From: Synergistaceae bacterium
GTDB lineage: Bacteria; Synergistota; Synergistia; Synergistales; Aminobacteriaceae
Assembly (NCBI GenBank): GCA_017540085.1
Contig: JAFYBQ010000036.1
Location: forward strand, 1 to 42,780
Reading direction: 5' to 3'
Length of the DNA: 42,780 bases
The notes beneath the pieces are model-generated. The model did not search any database. It saw only the letters and a program-made list of their open reading frames with translations, and was not told the origin of the DNA. Position numbers and translations under genes: made by a program. Below are positions 16,369 to 24,700 of this stretch, piece by piece; positions within the stretch are counted from its first letter, which is position 1, and each line of letters starts with the position of its first letter.

Positions 16369-17385
16369 ATGCTCAACATTGCGTATGTAGGATTCGGAGT
16401 AAGCGTGAGGGAGTATCACATACCCTACGTAGAACACAGGAAGGATTGCAGGGTCAAGTACGTATTCAGGCGCGAGGAAGATATAGCGCAGTTCGCGGAA
16501 TATGAGCCGTTTTACCCGGAAATAACATTCACGACAGACTTCAGCACGGTGCTGAATGACCCGGATGTTAATCTCGTTGTCGTGAGTGCGCCGGATAAAT
16601 TTCACGTCTCATACGCTGAACAGATTCTCAACGCCGGAAAACATGCGCTCATTGAGAAACCTTTTGCACCCACAGCAGAGGAAGCCCGCAAAGTTTTCAC
16701 GCTCGCAAAAGAGAAGGGGCTAATATGTATGCCGAATCAGAACAGGAGATTTGACGCAGATTTTCTTGCGCTGAAGGAAGTATTAGCCTCCGGGAAAATC
16801 GGTAAGCTCGTCAGGCTTGAGAGTCATTACGATTACTTCAAGACTAACGGATGGTATGACCATCTCGGAACGCTCTACAATCTCGGAGTTCACACAACCG
16901 ACCAGATAATAAGCCTCTTGGGAATGCCCGACAGTGTTCGCTACGATGTGAGGAGCATACATCATCCGGGTGTCGGCGATGACTATTACGACATAGAATT
17001 ATTCTACGGGAACGCGAAAGCCTCCGTGAACACGTCAATGTGCGTATTGATTGATTACCCGCGATTCACACTTCACGGCACAAACGGCAGCTTCACATTA
17101 CCGCCCGTAATCCACAACTCCGGCAAAAAGAAAGTTATCGGCCGTCATGTTATCGACACATCACCCGCTCCCGAATCGCGCTGGGGGACTCTCGTCTACA
17201 TGAAGGACGGCGAAAAAGTTACGGAGAAAATCCCGGTCGGCTGCGCTCACTATGAACGGATATATGACAGCCTGATTGACGCAATCGAAAACGGCGGGGA
17301 AAAATGCGTGAAAGATTCTGAGGTCGTGAAGGTGCTTGAGATATTAGAGTCAGCAACGGAGGTCGCAAAGTCATGGAAGCAATAA
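16369..17385 (+). CDS. Gfo/Idh/MocA-family oxidoreductase (first of two)
   Basis: NAD(P)-dependent sugar or cyclitol dehydrogenase. An N-terminal Rossmann fold starts IAYVGFGVS. The EKP motif (ALIEKPFAPTAEEA) carries the catalytic Lys near residue 98, and NLGVHTTDQ carries the catalytic His region. The start at 16369 has GGGGAGGA upstream; an in-frame start at 16279 would lie wholly inside the ribokinase gene. The 338 residues are normal. It overlaps the next dehydrogenase by 13 bases. Pairing of two such enzymes with an isomerase and kinases resembles pathways for inositol or rare hexoses. Confidence 0.9.
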   Translation: MLNIAYVGFGVSVREYHIPYVEHRKDCRVKYVFRREEDIAQFAEYEPFYPEITFTTDFSTVLNDPDVNLVVVSAPDKFHVSYAEQILNAGKHALIEKPFAPTAEEARKVFTLAKEKGLICMPNQNRRFDADFLALKEVLASGKIGKLVRLESHYDYFKTNGWYDHLGTLYNLGVHTTDQIISLLGMPDSVRYDVRSIHHPGVGDDYYDIELFYGNAKASVNTSMCVLIDYPRFTLHGTNGSFTLPPVIHNSGKKKVIGRHVIDTSPAPESRWGTLVYMKDGEKVTEKIPVGCAHYERIYDSLIDAIENGGEKCVKDSEVVKVLEILESATEVAKSWKQ

Positions 17386-18359
17386 GGCTCGGCACAATAG
17401 GATCGGGCGTTATCGTTCATTCGGTTCTCGACAATGTAATGAAGACTGACGGGATTTCGCTTGAGGCTGTCTATTCCCGCACAAAGGACAAAGCCGAATC
17501 CCTCGCAAAAGTCTACAACGCTCCGAAAATTTACACGGACATTAACGCGCTGTTGAGTGATGAGAGAGTCAACACGATATACATTGCGACACCGAATCTA
17601 TTGCACTATGAGCAGGCAAAAATTTCACTCATGGCCGGGAAAAATGTCATCTGCGAGAAGCCTTTTACGACAAAATTCACACACGCTCAGGAGCTTTTCA
17701 CCCTCGCAAAGTCAAAAGGACTCTTCATCTTTGAGGCTGCTCCGACAATTTACCTTCCGAACTTCCGTCTATTGCGCGAAAAATTGAGTCTCATAGGCCG
17801 TATACGTCTCGTAATGTCGAACTACAGCCAGTACTCAAGCCGATATGATTTAGTGCTGAAAGGTGAACGCCCGAATATCTTTAACCCCGAATTTGCCGGC
17901 GGGTGTCTCATGGATATAAATTTCTACAACGTATTACTGAACACGGCATTGTTCGGACGGCCTGAGAGCGCGAAATATTACCCGAATATTTACCCGGGAC
18001 TCGCGGACACTTCCGGGGTATTTGTGATGAGATATGACGGATTCGTTTCGACGAACGCGGGCGCAAAGGACACATTCGGGCTCAATCACTTCACGATTGA
18101 GGGGGAAAAGGGATTTATCTATGTCGATGAGCCGAACGGGTTAAAGAGCGTCAGAGTCGTAACAAAAACTTCTGACGAGACATTCAATCTTCAGCCAGTC
18201 CCGGACAGATGGCACTACGAGATTGAAGAGATTGCGCGCTTAATGCTGAGTGATGATTACGAGTCTGCATATTCATTCATGGGCGTAACACTCGACAACG
18301 TAGCAACGATTGAGACTGCCCGCAAGAATGCAGGAATAATTTTCCCCGGCGATGAATAA
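17373..18359 (+). CDS. Gfo/Idh/MocA-family oxidoreductase (second of two)
   Basis: Second NAD(P)-dependent dehydrogenase of the operon, 328 residues. It has a Rossmann start (LGTIGSGVIVHSVLD), IATPNLLHYEQA, the EKP motif in VICEKPFTTKFTHA, and a C-terminal alpha/beta domain with GGCLMDINFYNV in place of the usual GxxxDxGxH. The His of that motif is replaced, so chemistry may differ from the first enzyme. It starts inside the end of the upstream gene and overlaps the ROK kinase start by 8 bases, indicating tight translational coupling. Confidence 0.88.
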   Translation: MEAIRLGTIGSGVIVHSVLDNVMKTDGISLEAVYSRTKDKAESLAKVYNAPKIYTDINALLSDERVNTIYIATPNLLHYEQAKISLMAGKNVICEKPFTTKFTHAQELFTLAKSKGLFIFEAAPTIYLPNFRLLREKLSLIGRIRLVMSNYSQYSSRYDLVLKGERPNIFNPEFAGGCLMDINFYNVLLNTALFGRPESAKYYPNIYPGLADTSGVFVMRYDGFVSTNAGAKDTFGLNHFTIEGEKGFIYVDEPNGLKSVRVVTKTSDETFNLQPVPDRWHYEIEEIARLMLSDDYESAYSFMGVTLDNVATIETARKNAGIIFPGDE

Positions 18360-19248
18360 GATAATCGGAATCGACATAGGCGGGACGAATTTCCGAATCG
18401 GTTTTGCTGACGACTCCGGGAATGTTCGAGATTTCCGCAAACAGCCAGTGAAGAGCATACTGAAATCAGATGATGTACTGAGAGATGTTGCGGACTTCAT
18501 AGAGAGTTACGCGGGAGGCCGGGAATTTGACGCTGTTGCGGCCGGTTTCCCCGCGACTCTTAACCGTGAACGCACGAAAATTTTGCAGGCTCCGAATCTC
18601 AGCTACATGGAAAATCTGCCTGTCGTTGAATATCTTTCAGGCCGTCTGAATGTTCCTGTCTTTGCCGAGCATGATGTAACATTCGCGCTTTATTACGACA
18701 TGAGGAAGTATGATGTACCTTCAGAGGGAATAACCTGCGGGATATATTTCGGGACAGGGATCGGGAACGCGATAATGATTGACGGAGTGCCGCTGCTGGG
18801 CCGTAACGGAGTCGCGGGTGAACTGGGACATATTCCCGTTTATGGGAGTGATGAGCCGTGCGGGTGCGGTCTGAAAGGGTGCATGGAGAATGTTGCGGGC
18901 GGGAAATATCTTGCGCGTATTCGGCGTGAATTGTGGCCTGAGTCTGACATCGCAGAAATTTTCACGGAACACGGAAATGATTCGGCTGTGCGTGAATTTG
19001 TCGCGATGATCGCGGCGTGTTCTGTAACGGAGATAAACATTCTTGATCCTGATTACGTGATAATAGGCGGGGGAGTCGTGAACATGAAGGGATTTCCGCG
19101 AGAGACTCTTCACCGTGAAATTATTGCGGGGACTCGAAAGCCATACCCTGCGGAAAATCTCAGGATAATATATGCTGATGATGAGCCTGAAAAATGTGTT
19201 GCGGGAGCGGGGTATTATGCCTGTGATAGGATGATGGCCGATTCGTGA
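18352..19248 (+). CDS. ROK-family sugar kinase
   Basis: Cytoplasmic hexose kinase of the ROK family. Visible features are the phosphate-binding start IGIDIGGTNFRIGFAD, the catalytic Asp in AEHDVTFAL near residue 107, the adenosine loop YFGTGIGNAIMIDG, ELGHIPV with the zinc-binding His, and the Cys cluster CGCGLKGCMEN. No DNA-binding domain is present, so it is an enzyme and not a ROK repressor. The 298 residues and the general pattern resemble D-allose or N-acetylmannosamine kinases. As last gene of the operon, it overlaps its neighbour by 8 bases. With a ribose/allose-type transporter, D-allose or another rare hexose is a reasonable guess only. Confidence 0.88.
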   Translation: MNKIIGIDIGGTNFRIGFADDSGNVRDFRKQPVKSILKSDDVLRDVADFIESYAGGREFDAVAAGFPATLNRERTKILQAPNLSYMENLPVVEYLSGRLNVPVFAEHDVTFALYYDMRKYDVPSEGITCGIYFGTGIGNAIMIDGVPLLGRNGVAGELGHIPVYGSDEPCGCGLKGCMENVAGGKYLARIRRELWPESDIAEIFTEHGNDSAVREFVAMIAACSVTEINILDPDYVIIGGGVVNMKGFPRETLHREIIAGTRKPYPAENLRIIYADDEPEKCVAGAGYYACDRMMADS

Positions 19249-19272
19249 TAAAGTTACGCATTGAATCCTATT

Positions 19273-19581
19273 TTAGCTGGCTTGAGATGGCAAGGGCATA
19301 AGAAATGTACGGAGTTGTGTAAAAGGCGACTCCTTATTTTTATGAAGGAATGAAGACGAGCGGAAGTGAAAATACTCGGTGAGATTAAAAGCATCGTCCG
19401 AATTGAAAACAGATTTGCCCGCTACACGGCTCGCGCTGTTCTCAATTTTGCCGTCCTTCCACCAGCTAGGCCGTGAAGCGTAAAAGTCTCCCGAAATGTT
19501 ATACAGTATGTCGGCGATAATGAGCTGTGCTTTCGGCAGGCCGTAAGAGTGTATAATCATCACCATATTCAGGAAAATCAC
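19273..19581 (-). CDS. Hypothetical protein or gene remnant with one membrane segment
   Basis: A 102-codon frame on the opposite strand to all neighbours. It begins with a hydrophobic stretch (VIFLNMVMIIHSYGLPKAQL) and continues as a polar domain with DFYASRPSWWKDG and FNLTEYFHFRSS. The start is a GTG without a clear ribosome binding site, and the frame is open a few codons further up to a TAG. It may be the tail of a truncated membrane protein. No family is recognised, and it may not be expressed. Confidence 0.3.
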   Translation of the reverse strand: MIFLNMVMIIHSYGLPKAQLIIADILYNISGDFYASRPSWWKDGKIENSASRVAGKSVFNSDDAFNLTEYFHFRSSSFLHKNKESPFTQLRTFLMPLPSQAS

Positions 19582-19676
19582 GAGAATGAGGTATAGCTAG
19601 ACAGCCAAATAGTATGAACAGGTAAAATAAAGTATCCTGAAAAGCACGGTTGACGAAAGGCTAAAGGAGGGTTAAT
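19582..19676 (+). promoter_or_regulatory. Upstream region and possible promoter of the structured RNA and MATE-NRPS operon
   Basis: TTGACG at 19650 and TAATCT at 19673 are 17 bases apart, giving a start near 19685, close to the beginning of the folded element. CAGG at 19619 and CCTG at 19636 form a hairpin just upstream, and AGCACGGTTGACGAAAGG follows. The AGCACGGTTG string resembles part of domain I of group II introns, but this is weak. Confidence 0.35.
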
Positions 19677-19886
19677 CTGCTACGTAATGTTAGGTGCTGG
19701 ACAGGCATCACCAAACCTGAGAAATCAGGCTACCTCCGGCTAGGGGGGAAGTAAAAGCCTCTGGACTGCCGTACAAACTCAAGTAGGCTCGCCGAACGAG
19801 GGCAGGAAATGTCTCAGAAATGAGGAAAGAACGAGGAAAACTCGAAAGAGTGTACACAGCACTTTATTACACTTTTTACGTAGCAG
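19677..19886 (+). ncRNA. Structured RNA element, about 210 nt, closed by an 11-bp stem
   Basis: No gene-like frame is seen. CTGCTACGTAA at 19677 is a perfect complement of TTACGTAGCAG at 19876. Inside, GTGCTG (19694) pairs with CAGCAC (19857), GGTG (19693) with CACC (19709), and CTGCC (19765) with GGCAG (19801). Small hairpins are CCTGA-GAAA-TCAGG, CCTCC-GGCTA-GGGGG, CTCG-CCGAA-CGAG, CTCA-GAAA-TGAG and CGAG-GAAAA-CTCG. Two have GNRA loops, common in RNAs with tertiary folding. The element ends 10 bases before the MATE start codon. It could be a cis-acting leader (riboswitch-like) for the NRPS operon or a remnant of a ribozyme-type element. No known riboswitch signature was recognised. Confidence 0.6.
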
Positions 19887-19896
19887 AGAAAAAGCA

Positions 19897-21570
19897 ATGT
19901 TCTCCGACAAATCAGACGGGACTTTCTTCACGGGCTACGTGAAATCTGGCGCACTCGTAAACAGAAAGTTTCTTGAATTTCTTATTCCCACGTTCTTAAT
20001 GTCAATGTCAGCACAGCTAGGAGTCGTCATGGACGGCGTAATAGTCAGCTACCTTATCAGCGCAGTGGCTATGGCCAGTGTAGAAGCGTCAATGCCATTG
20101 ACTCAAACCGCCGCGGCCCTGTCTGTAATGATTTCGGTCGGGGCTGTCGGGCATATCACAACAGCATTAGGACTCGGCGAAAAGGAAAAGGCTAACCGCA
20201 TATTCAGCACAGTGTTCTCTTCGTCGTTAGGAATCGGCATATTGCTGACGGCCTTTCTTTTTACGTTCACTGATGAGCTGTCAGAATTCATATCTCCTGC
20301 TAAATCTATGACAGATAACTGTGAAGATTATATTGAAGTTTTATTGTTCCGTTTTCCGTTCAGCGTTTCATTAATGGTTATGTGTGATATTGTCCGCTCC
20401 GATGGCATGGCTAAACTTGCAAGCTACTCAGTTATGATTCAGCAGTGTTCAAATATCATCATGGATTTCATATTCATAAAATTTTTCGGACTCGGTCTTG
20501 GAGGTGCCGCGCTCGCTACTGTACTTAGTGATGTTGCCGGAATCGTTTTCCTTCTCCGGGTATACAGCCGCTCAAAGGAACGTACACTCAGATTCATTAA
20601 TCCCCTGTCAGAAGGAATCATGAGATTCATATCGCGAACGTTCGAGATATGCCGCACAGGTCTTCCCGCTACATTCGGCATGATATGCATTGCTGTGAAA
20701 GTATGGTGCATATACAAGATTTTAGGGTCAACAGGCGGAGTCGGGGCGACTGAGATTTACGCGGCCTGTATGCTTTATCTCTCTCTGCTCTCGATGTTCG
20801 TTTTAGGTACGAATGACTCCGCGTATCCTATAGTGGGAGTGCTTTACGGAGAGAAAGATTACCGCGGTATTCGTATGTTCATGAGGTATGTATTCAGGTT
20901 CACGATGATGATTGCCGGTTTCTTTTTGCTTCTGTCGTTCCTGTTCCCGCGTGAGTTTCTGACTCTGTTTGGGCTTTCTGATGAGCTGGCCTTATCCGGC
21001 GCGGCGGCGGTTCGGCTTTTCTCCGTGAGTCTTGCTGGCGTGGCGATGACATTCATTATGATTTACTACTACACGGCAGTGAATCAGAACACAGCGGGCA
21101 ATATATTATCGCTGACGGAGGGATTTTTTGCGGTGATTCCGGCGGCGTGGGTGTTCTCGCGATTATTCGGGCAGATTGGCGTGTGGGCCGCGCTTGTTTT
21201 TGCGGAAATTGCCGGGTTCGCTGCGATATGGATTTACGTCAAGTACAAATGCTCTCATTCTGACGGAAAATTATCGGACTTCTATCTCATCGAGAAAAAC
21301 GGAAGCGAGCTTCTTTATGATGTCTCACTCAAAGCTACGGAGTCTGACGCGTCGAAATTGTCGCAGGAGTCAATTAGTGTTCTTGAGTCTCGCGGAATGG
21401 ATCACAGCACGGCCATGAAGGTCGGAATCGCTCTTGAGGAAATCACCGCGAACATGGCACTCATTAACGCAAAGCCGGTTGATTTTGACGTGAGAATTTT
21501 GGACAGCGGCAGGGATATTCTTCTTGCATTACGCGACAACGGAATAGAATTTAACCCGATAGAATATTAG
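19897..21570 (+). CDS. MATE-family efflux protein fused to a RsbW-like ATPase domain
   Basis: Cation-coupled multidrug exporter, the probable exporter of the peptide made by the next genes. Residues about 20-450 carry twelve hydrophobic segments with the MATE pattern of two similar halves (KFLEFLIPTFLMSMSAQLG; FEICRTGLPATFGMI). The C-terminal part after about residue 460 is a HATPase_c_2 domain, as in anti-sigma kinases: N box GIALEEITANM and G1 box LRDNGIEFNP. A TAG stops the frame at 21568 within this domain, yet 46 further codons fit its missing end. The ribosome binding site is weak (AGAG, about ten bases before the ATG). The gene begins right after the structured RNA and leads the NRPS operon. 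Confidence 0.88.
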   Translation: MFSDKSDGTFFTGYVKSGALVNRKFLEFLIPTFLMSMSAQLGVVMDGVIVSYLISAVAMASVEASMPLTQTAAALSVMISVGAVGHITTALGLGEKEKANRIFSTVFSSSLGIGILLTAFLFTFTDELSEFISPAKSMTDNCEDYIEVLLFRFPFSVSLMVMCDIVRSDGMAKLASYSVMIQQCSNIIMDFIFIKFFGLGLGGAALATVLSDVAGIVFLLRVYSRSKERTLRFINPLSEGIMRFISRTFEICRTGLPATFGMICIAVKVWCIYKILGSTGGVGATEIYAACMLYLSLLSMFVLGTNDSAYPIVGVLYGEKDYRGIRMFMRYVFRFTMMIAGFFLLLSFLFPREFLTLFGLSDELALSGAAAVRLFSVSLAGVAMTFIMIYYYTAVNQNTAGNILSLTEGFFAVIPAAWVFSRLFGQIGVWAALVFAEIAGFAAIWIYVKYKCSHSDGKLSDFYLIEKNGSELLYDVSLKATESDASKLSQESISVLESRGMDHSTAMKVGIALEEITANMALINAKPVDFDVRILDSGRDILLALRDNGIEFNPIEY

Positions 21571-21708
21571 CCGTCAGCAGAAGAGAAATCCGATTACCGC
21601 AGTGATAGAATTATGGTTCTCCGTGCTTTGTCAGGCGACATCAAATATGACCGAGTTTTGTCGCTGAATCAGACACTCATCACGATAAATATTTCAATGA
21701 AAGGTTAA
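21571..21708 (+). other. In-frame continuation of the MATE-ATPase gene after an amber stop
   Basis: Directly after TAG the same frame continues for 45 codons plus TAA. It reads SDRIMVLRALSGDIKYDRVL and then LNQTLITINI, which are the usual last strands and helix of RsbW-like ATPase domains. The TAA lies six bases before the NRPS start codon, the spacing expected inside an operon. So the segment was, or still is, part of the protein: either a recent nonsense mutation or stop-codon read-through. TAG ends other genes here (for example at 7147 and 12003), so general recoding is unlikely. Confidence 0.7.
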
Positions 21709-21714
21709 GCAGTA

Positions 21715-24700
21715 ATGGAAACAAAAATTAGGAAAGTCCCATTATCGCAGACTCAGTTAGGGATGTATTTCGAGTCCGTGAGGATGGGCGGATGTGCGTA
21801 CAATAGGCACTACCTTTACACGCTCGACAAGAGTCTTGACATGGAACGATTAGCGCGGGCAATCGAAAAAACCGTGCAGGCTCATCCCTATATGGAAGTC
21901 CGAATCTCCCAAGACGATAACAGCGGAGCAATCACTCAGTCAATCCCCGAATCTGAATCCCAATATCAGCAAACCGTAATGAAGATGTCAGAATCACAAT
22001 GGCAGGAGCGTCTGAAGACTCTCACTTCCGAACCTCTGACGTTAAACGGCGGGCGTTTGTTCCGTTTTGATCTCGCTGAGACCGAATGCGGGAAATACAT
22101 GCTGAGGACGACTCATCACGCAGCCTTTGACGGTATATCGTACAATGTCATAATGAACGATATTGCGGCGGCGTATAACGGTGAGAATCTGACTCAGGAA
22201 ACGTATAACGCTCTCGATGTTGCGGAGGAAGAGTCAAAACTCAGAGAAGGCGAAGAATACCAGCGCGCAAAAGAATGGTACGTGAAAAATTTTTCCGGGC
22301 TTGATGTCGTAAGTTCACCTCTTGCGGGTAACAGCGGGAATAATTCGGGCGAATGTTTTGTTTACACGTTCGATTTGTCCGAAGCTGACATGAAGAATTT
22401 TTGCCGTGAAAAGCACATCAGCACCTCAGCTTTGACTTCAGCAGCATTCGCCATTCTCACAGGAATTTACACGAACCAGCAGGAGTCATTGTTCTCGACA
22501 ATATATCATGGCCGCAGCAAGAACGCCGCGCATATCATCGGAATGTTCGTTAAGACTCTCCCGGTCTATGCGAAATGGGACAACGACACACGCACCGGGG
22601 ACTTTCTCGCGGGACTGTCGGAACAGATTCAGGGCGCAAGGGACAATGATATATTCTCGTTTGCTGAAGTGAATACCATATGCCCGCTGAATGAAGCTCC
22701 CTTGTTCGCGTGGCACGGGTCTGTGAGGACTCATGTTGAAGTCTGCGGAATGCCGGCAAGCGAGGATCTGTTAGACAAAACTACTGATGACACCGCGCTG
22801 TCTGTAGAGTTGATGTCTGTAGCTTCGGGAATGTCGTTGAGAGTCGAATACGATTCGGGGAAATATACACGTGAATTTATAGAGACGCTCGCAGAAACTT
22901 ACGGCAATATTCTCCGCCAGCTTATGACAAAAGAATTTGTGCGCGAGATTTACCCGTGCCCTGAAGGAACAAAGGCCGGGAATTTCAACGATACAGATTA
23001 CCCCGTAGAGCTTTGCGCCGTTCATGTACTTTTCGAGGAACAAGCGAGGAAGACTCCCGACACTGTAGCATTTGTTGCGGACGGTGAACGACTCACTTAC
23101 AGAGAGCTTAACGGAAGGGCGAATCGGCTCGCGCATTCCCTCATTGAGCGGGGCATTCAGCCGGAGGCAATTGTCGGATTGTTACTGCCGAGAACGATTG
23201 CCGTCCCGGTCTGCGAATATGGCGTATGGAAAGCGGGCGGAGCGTTTCTGCCTATGTCGGCGGAATATCCTGATGAACGAATTGATGTCTGCCTGCGTGA
23301 TGCCGGGTGCAAATTCTGTATCACAACTGAGGCGGTAAAGAATCAGCGCAAAAATCTTTTCACGTCCGACAAGCCTTATACCGTCCTGACCGTCGAGGAG
23401 CTTTGCGGGAATGACAACGCGGAGAATCCCGGCTTGACGGTGAGTCCCTCATCGCTTGCCTACGTGATATACACATCAGGCTCAACAGGCCGTCCCAAAG
23501 GCGTAATGCTTGAGCATGGGAACTTGTGCAATTTCGTCAACGCAAACGAAAAGAACATGGAGACCCGCGAATTTGTCGGGGGCGGAAAAACAGCTCTTGC
23601 TCTTGCGGCTGTGTCGTTCGACGTGTCAATGATGGAGATTCATATCTCGCTGACTCACGGCATGACATGCGTTATGGCGACTGAGGAAGAAATACATAAT
23701 CCGCTGCTTTTGGCCAAACTGATAAAGAATGAAGCTGTTGATATTGTATGTTTCACGCCTTCATATCTCGCTAATCTCTTGCAGTTCCCGGAGGCTGAAG
23801 AGGCTTTGCACAGGGTGAAAATGTACGATATGGGCGCAGAGGCTTTCCCGCCATCGCTTTACGGCAAAGTGCGCTCTGCGAGTCCTGACGCTGTAATAGT
23901 CAACGGCTACGGCCCTACAGAGGCAACAATAAGCTGTGTCGCCCGCATACTTTCAGGCGGTGAGAAAATCACCATCGGCAGACCTTCAGCGAACGTGAAA
24001 GCGTGGGTTATGGACAAATTCGGCCATGAGCTTCCCGCCGGGGCTGTCGGTGAATTAGTGATTGGCGGACTCGGTGTAGGACGGGGGTATGTGAATCTCC
24101 CTGATAAGACTTCAGCGGTATTCTTCACGCACAGGGGAGTCCGGGCTTACCGCACTGGCGATGTAGTGAGGCTTCTGCGTGATTCTGACGGCTTTACGGC
24201 TGACTATACTGACTATATCGGACGCGGAGACAGGCAGGTGAAAATACGCGGGCTGAGGATTGAGCTTGACGAAGTGGAGTCGGTGATACGTGAATTTCCA
24301 GGCGTGAGTGATGTTTCTGTCGTTGCGTTTGACGGGGACTCAGGCAAATTCATGGCCGCTTATGTCGTGTCATCCGGGAAAATTGACATTCCCGCGCTCA
24401 ATGACTTTATACGCGACAGGAAGCCGCCGTATATGATTCCTTCAGCAACGATTCAGATTGACGCAATCCCCCTCACGCCGTCTAGGAAAGTAGACCGCAA
24501 AGCCCTGCCGAAGCCGGACATTTCAGCCCTTACATCAGGCGCGGAAATCATACAGCCAAGAACAGACTCAGAGAAGAGAGTCTGCGCTGTAATTTCAGGG
24601 ATCACGGGCGGAAATAATTTCGGTGTGAATATGACGCTTGAGGAAATCGGCATAAACTCGCTGGCTATGATGAGGCTTGCAGTAACACTCAGCAGGGAAT

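Noticed and set aside
19681-19860. Cobalamin or other known riboswitch
   Set aside because: The conserved strings of cobalamin, TPP, FMN, lysine and T-box elements that I know are absent.
19582-19896. Group II intron as the identity of the structured RNA
   Set aside because: Only a short AGCACGGTTG-like string is suggestive. No GTGYG 5' end, no reverse transcriptase and no domain V hairpin are seen, so I report only an unidentified structured RNA.
21568-21570. Genome-wide recoding of TAG (for example pyrrolysine)
   Set aside because: Several clear genes in the window end normally in TAG (at 7147, 12003 and 16364), so only a local effect is proposed.
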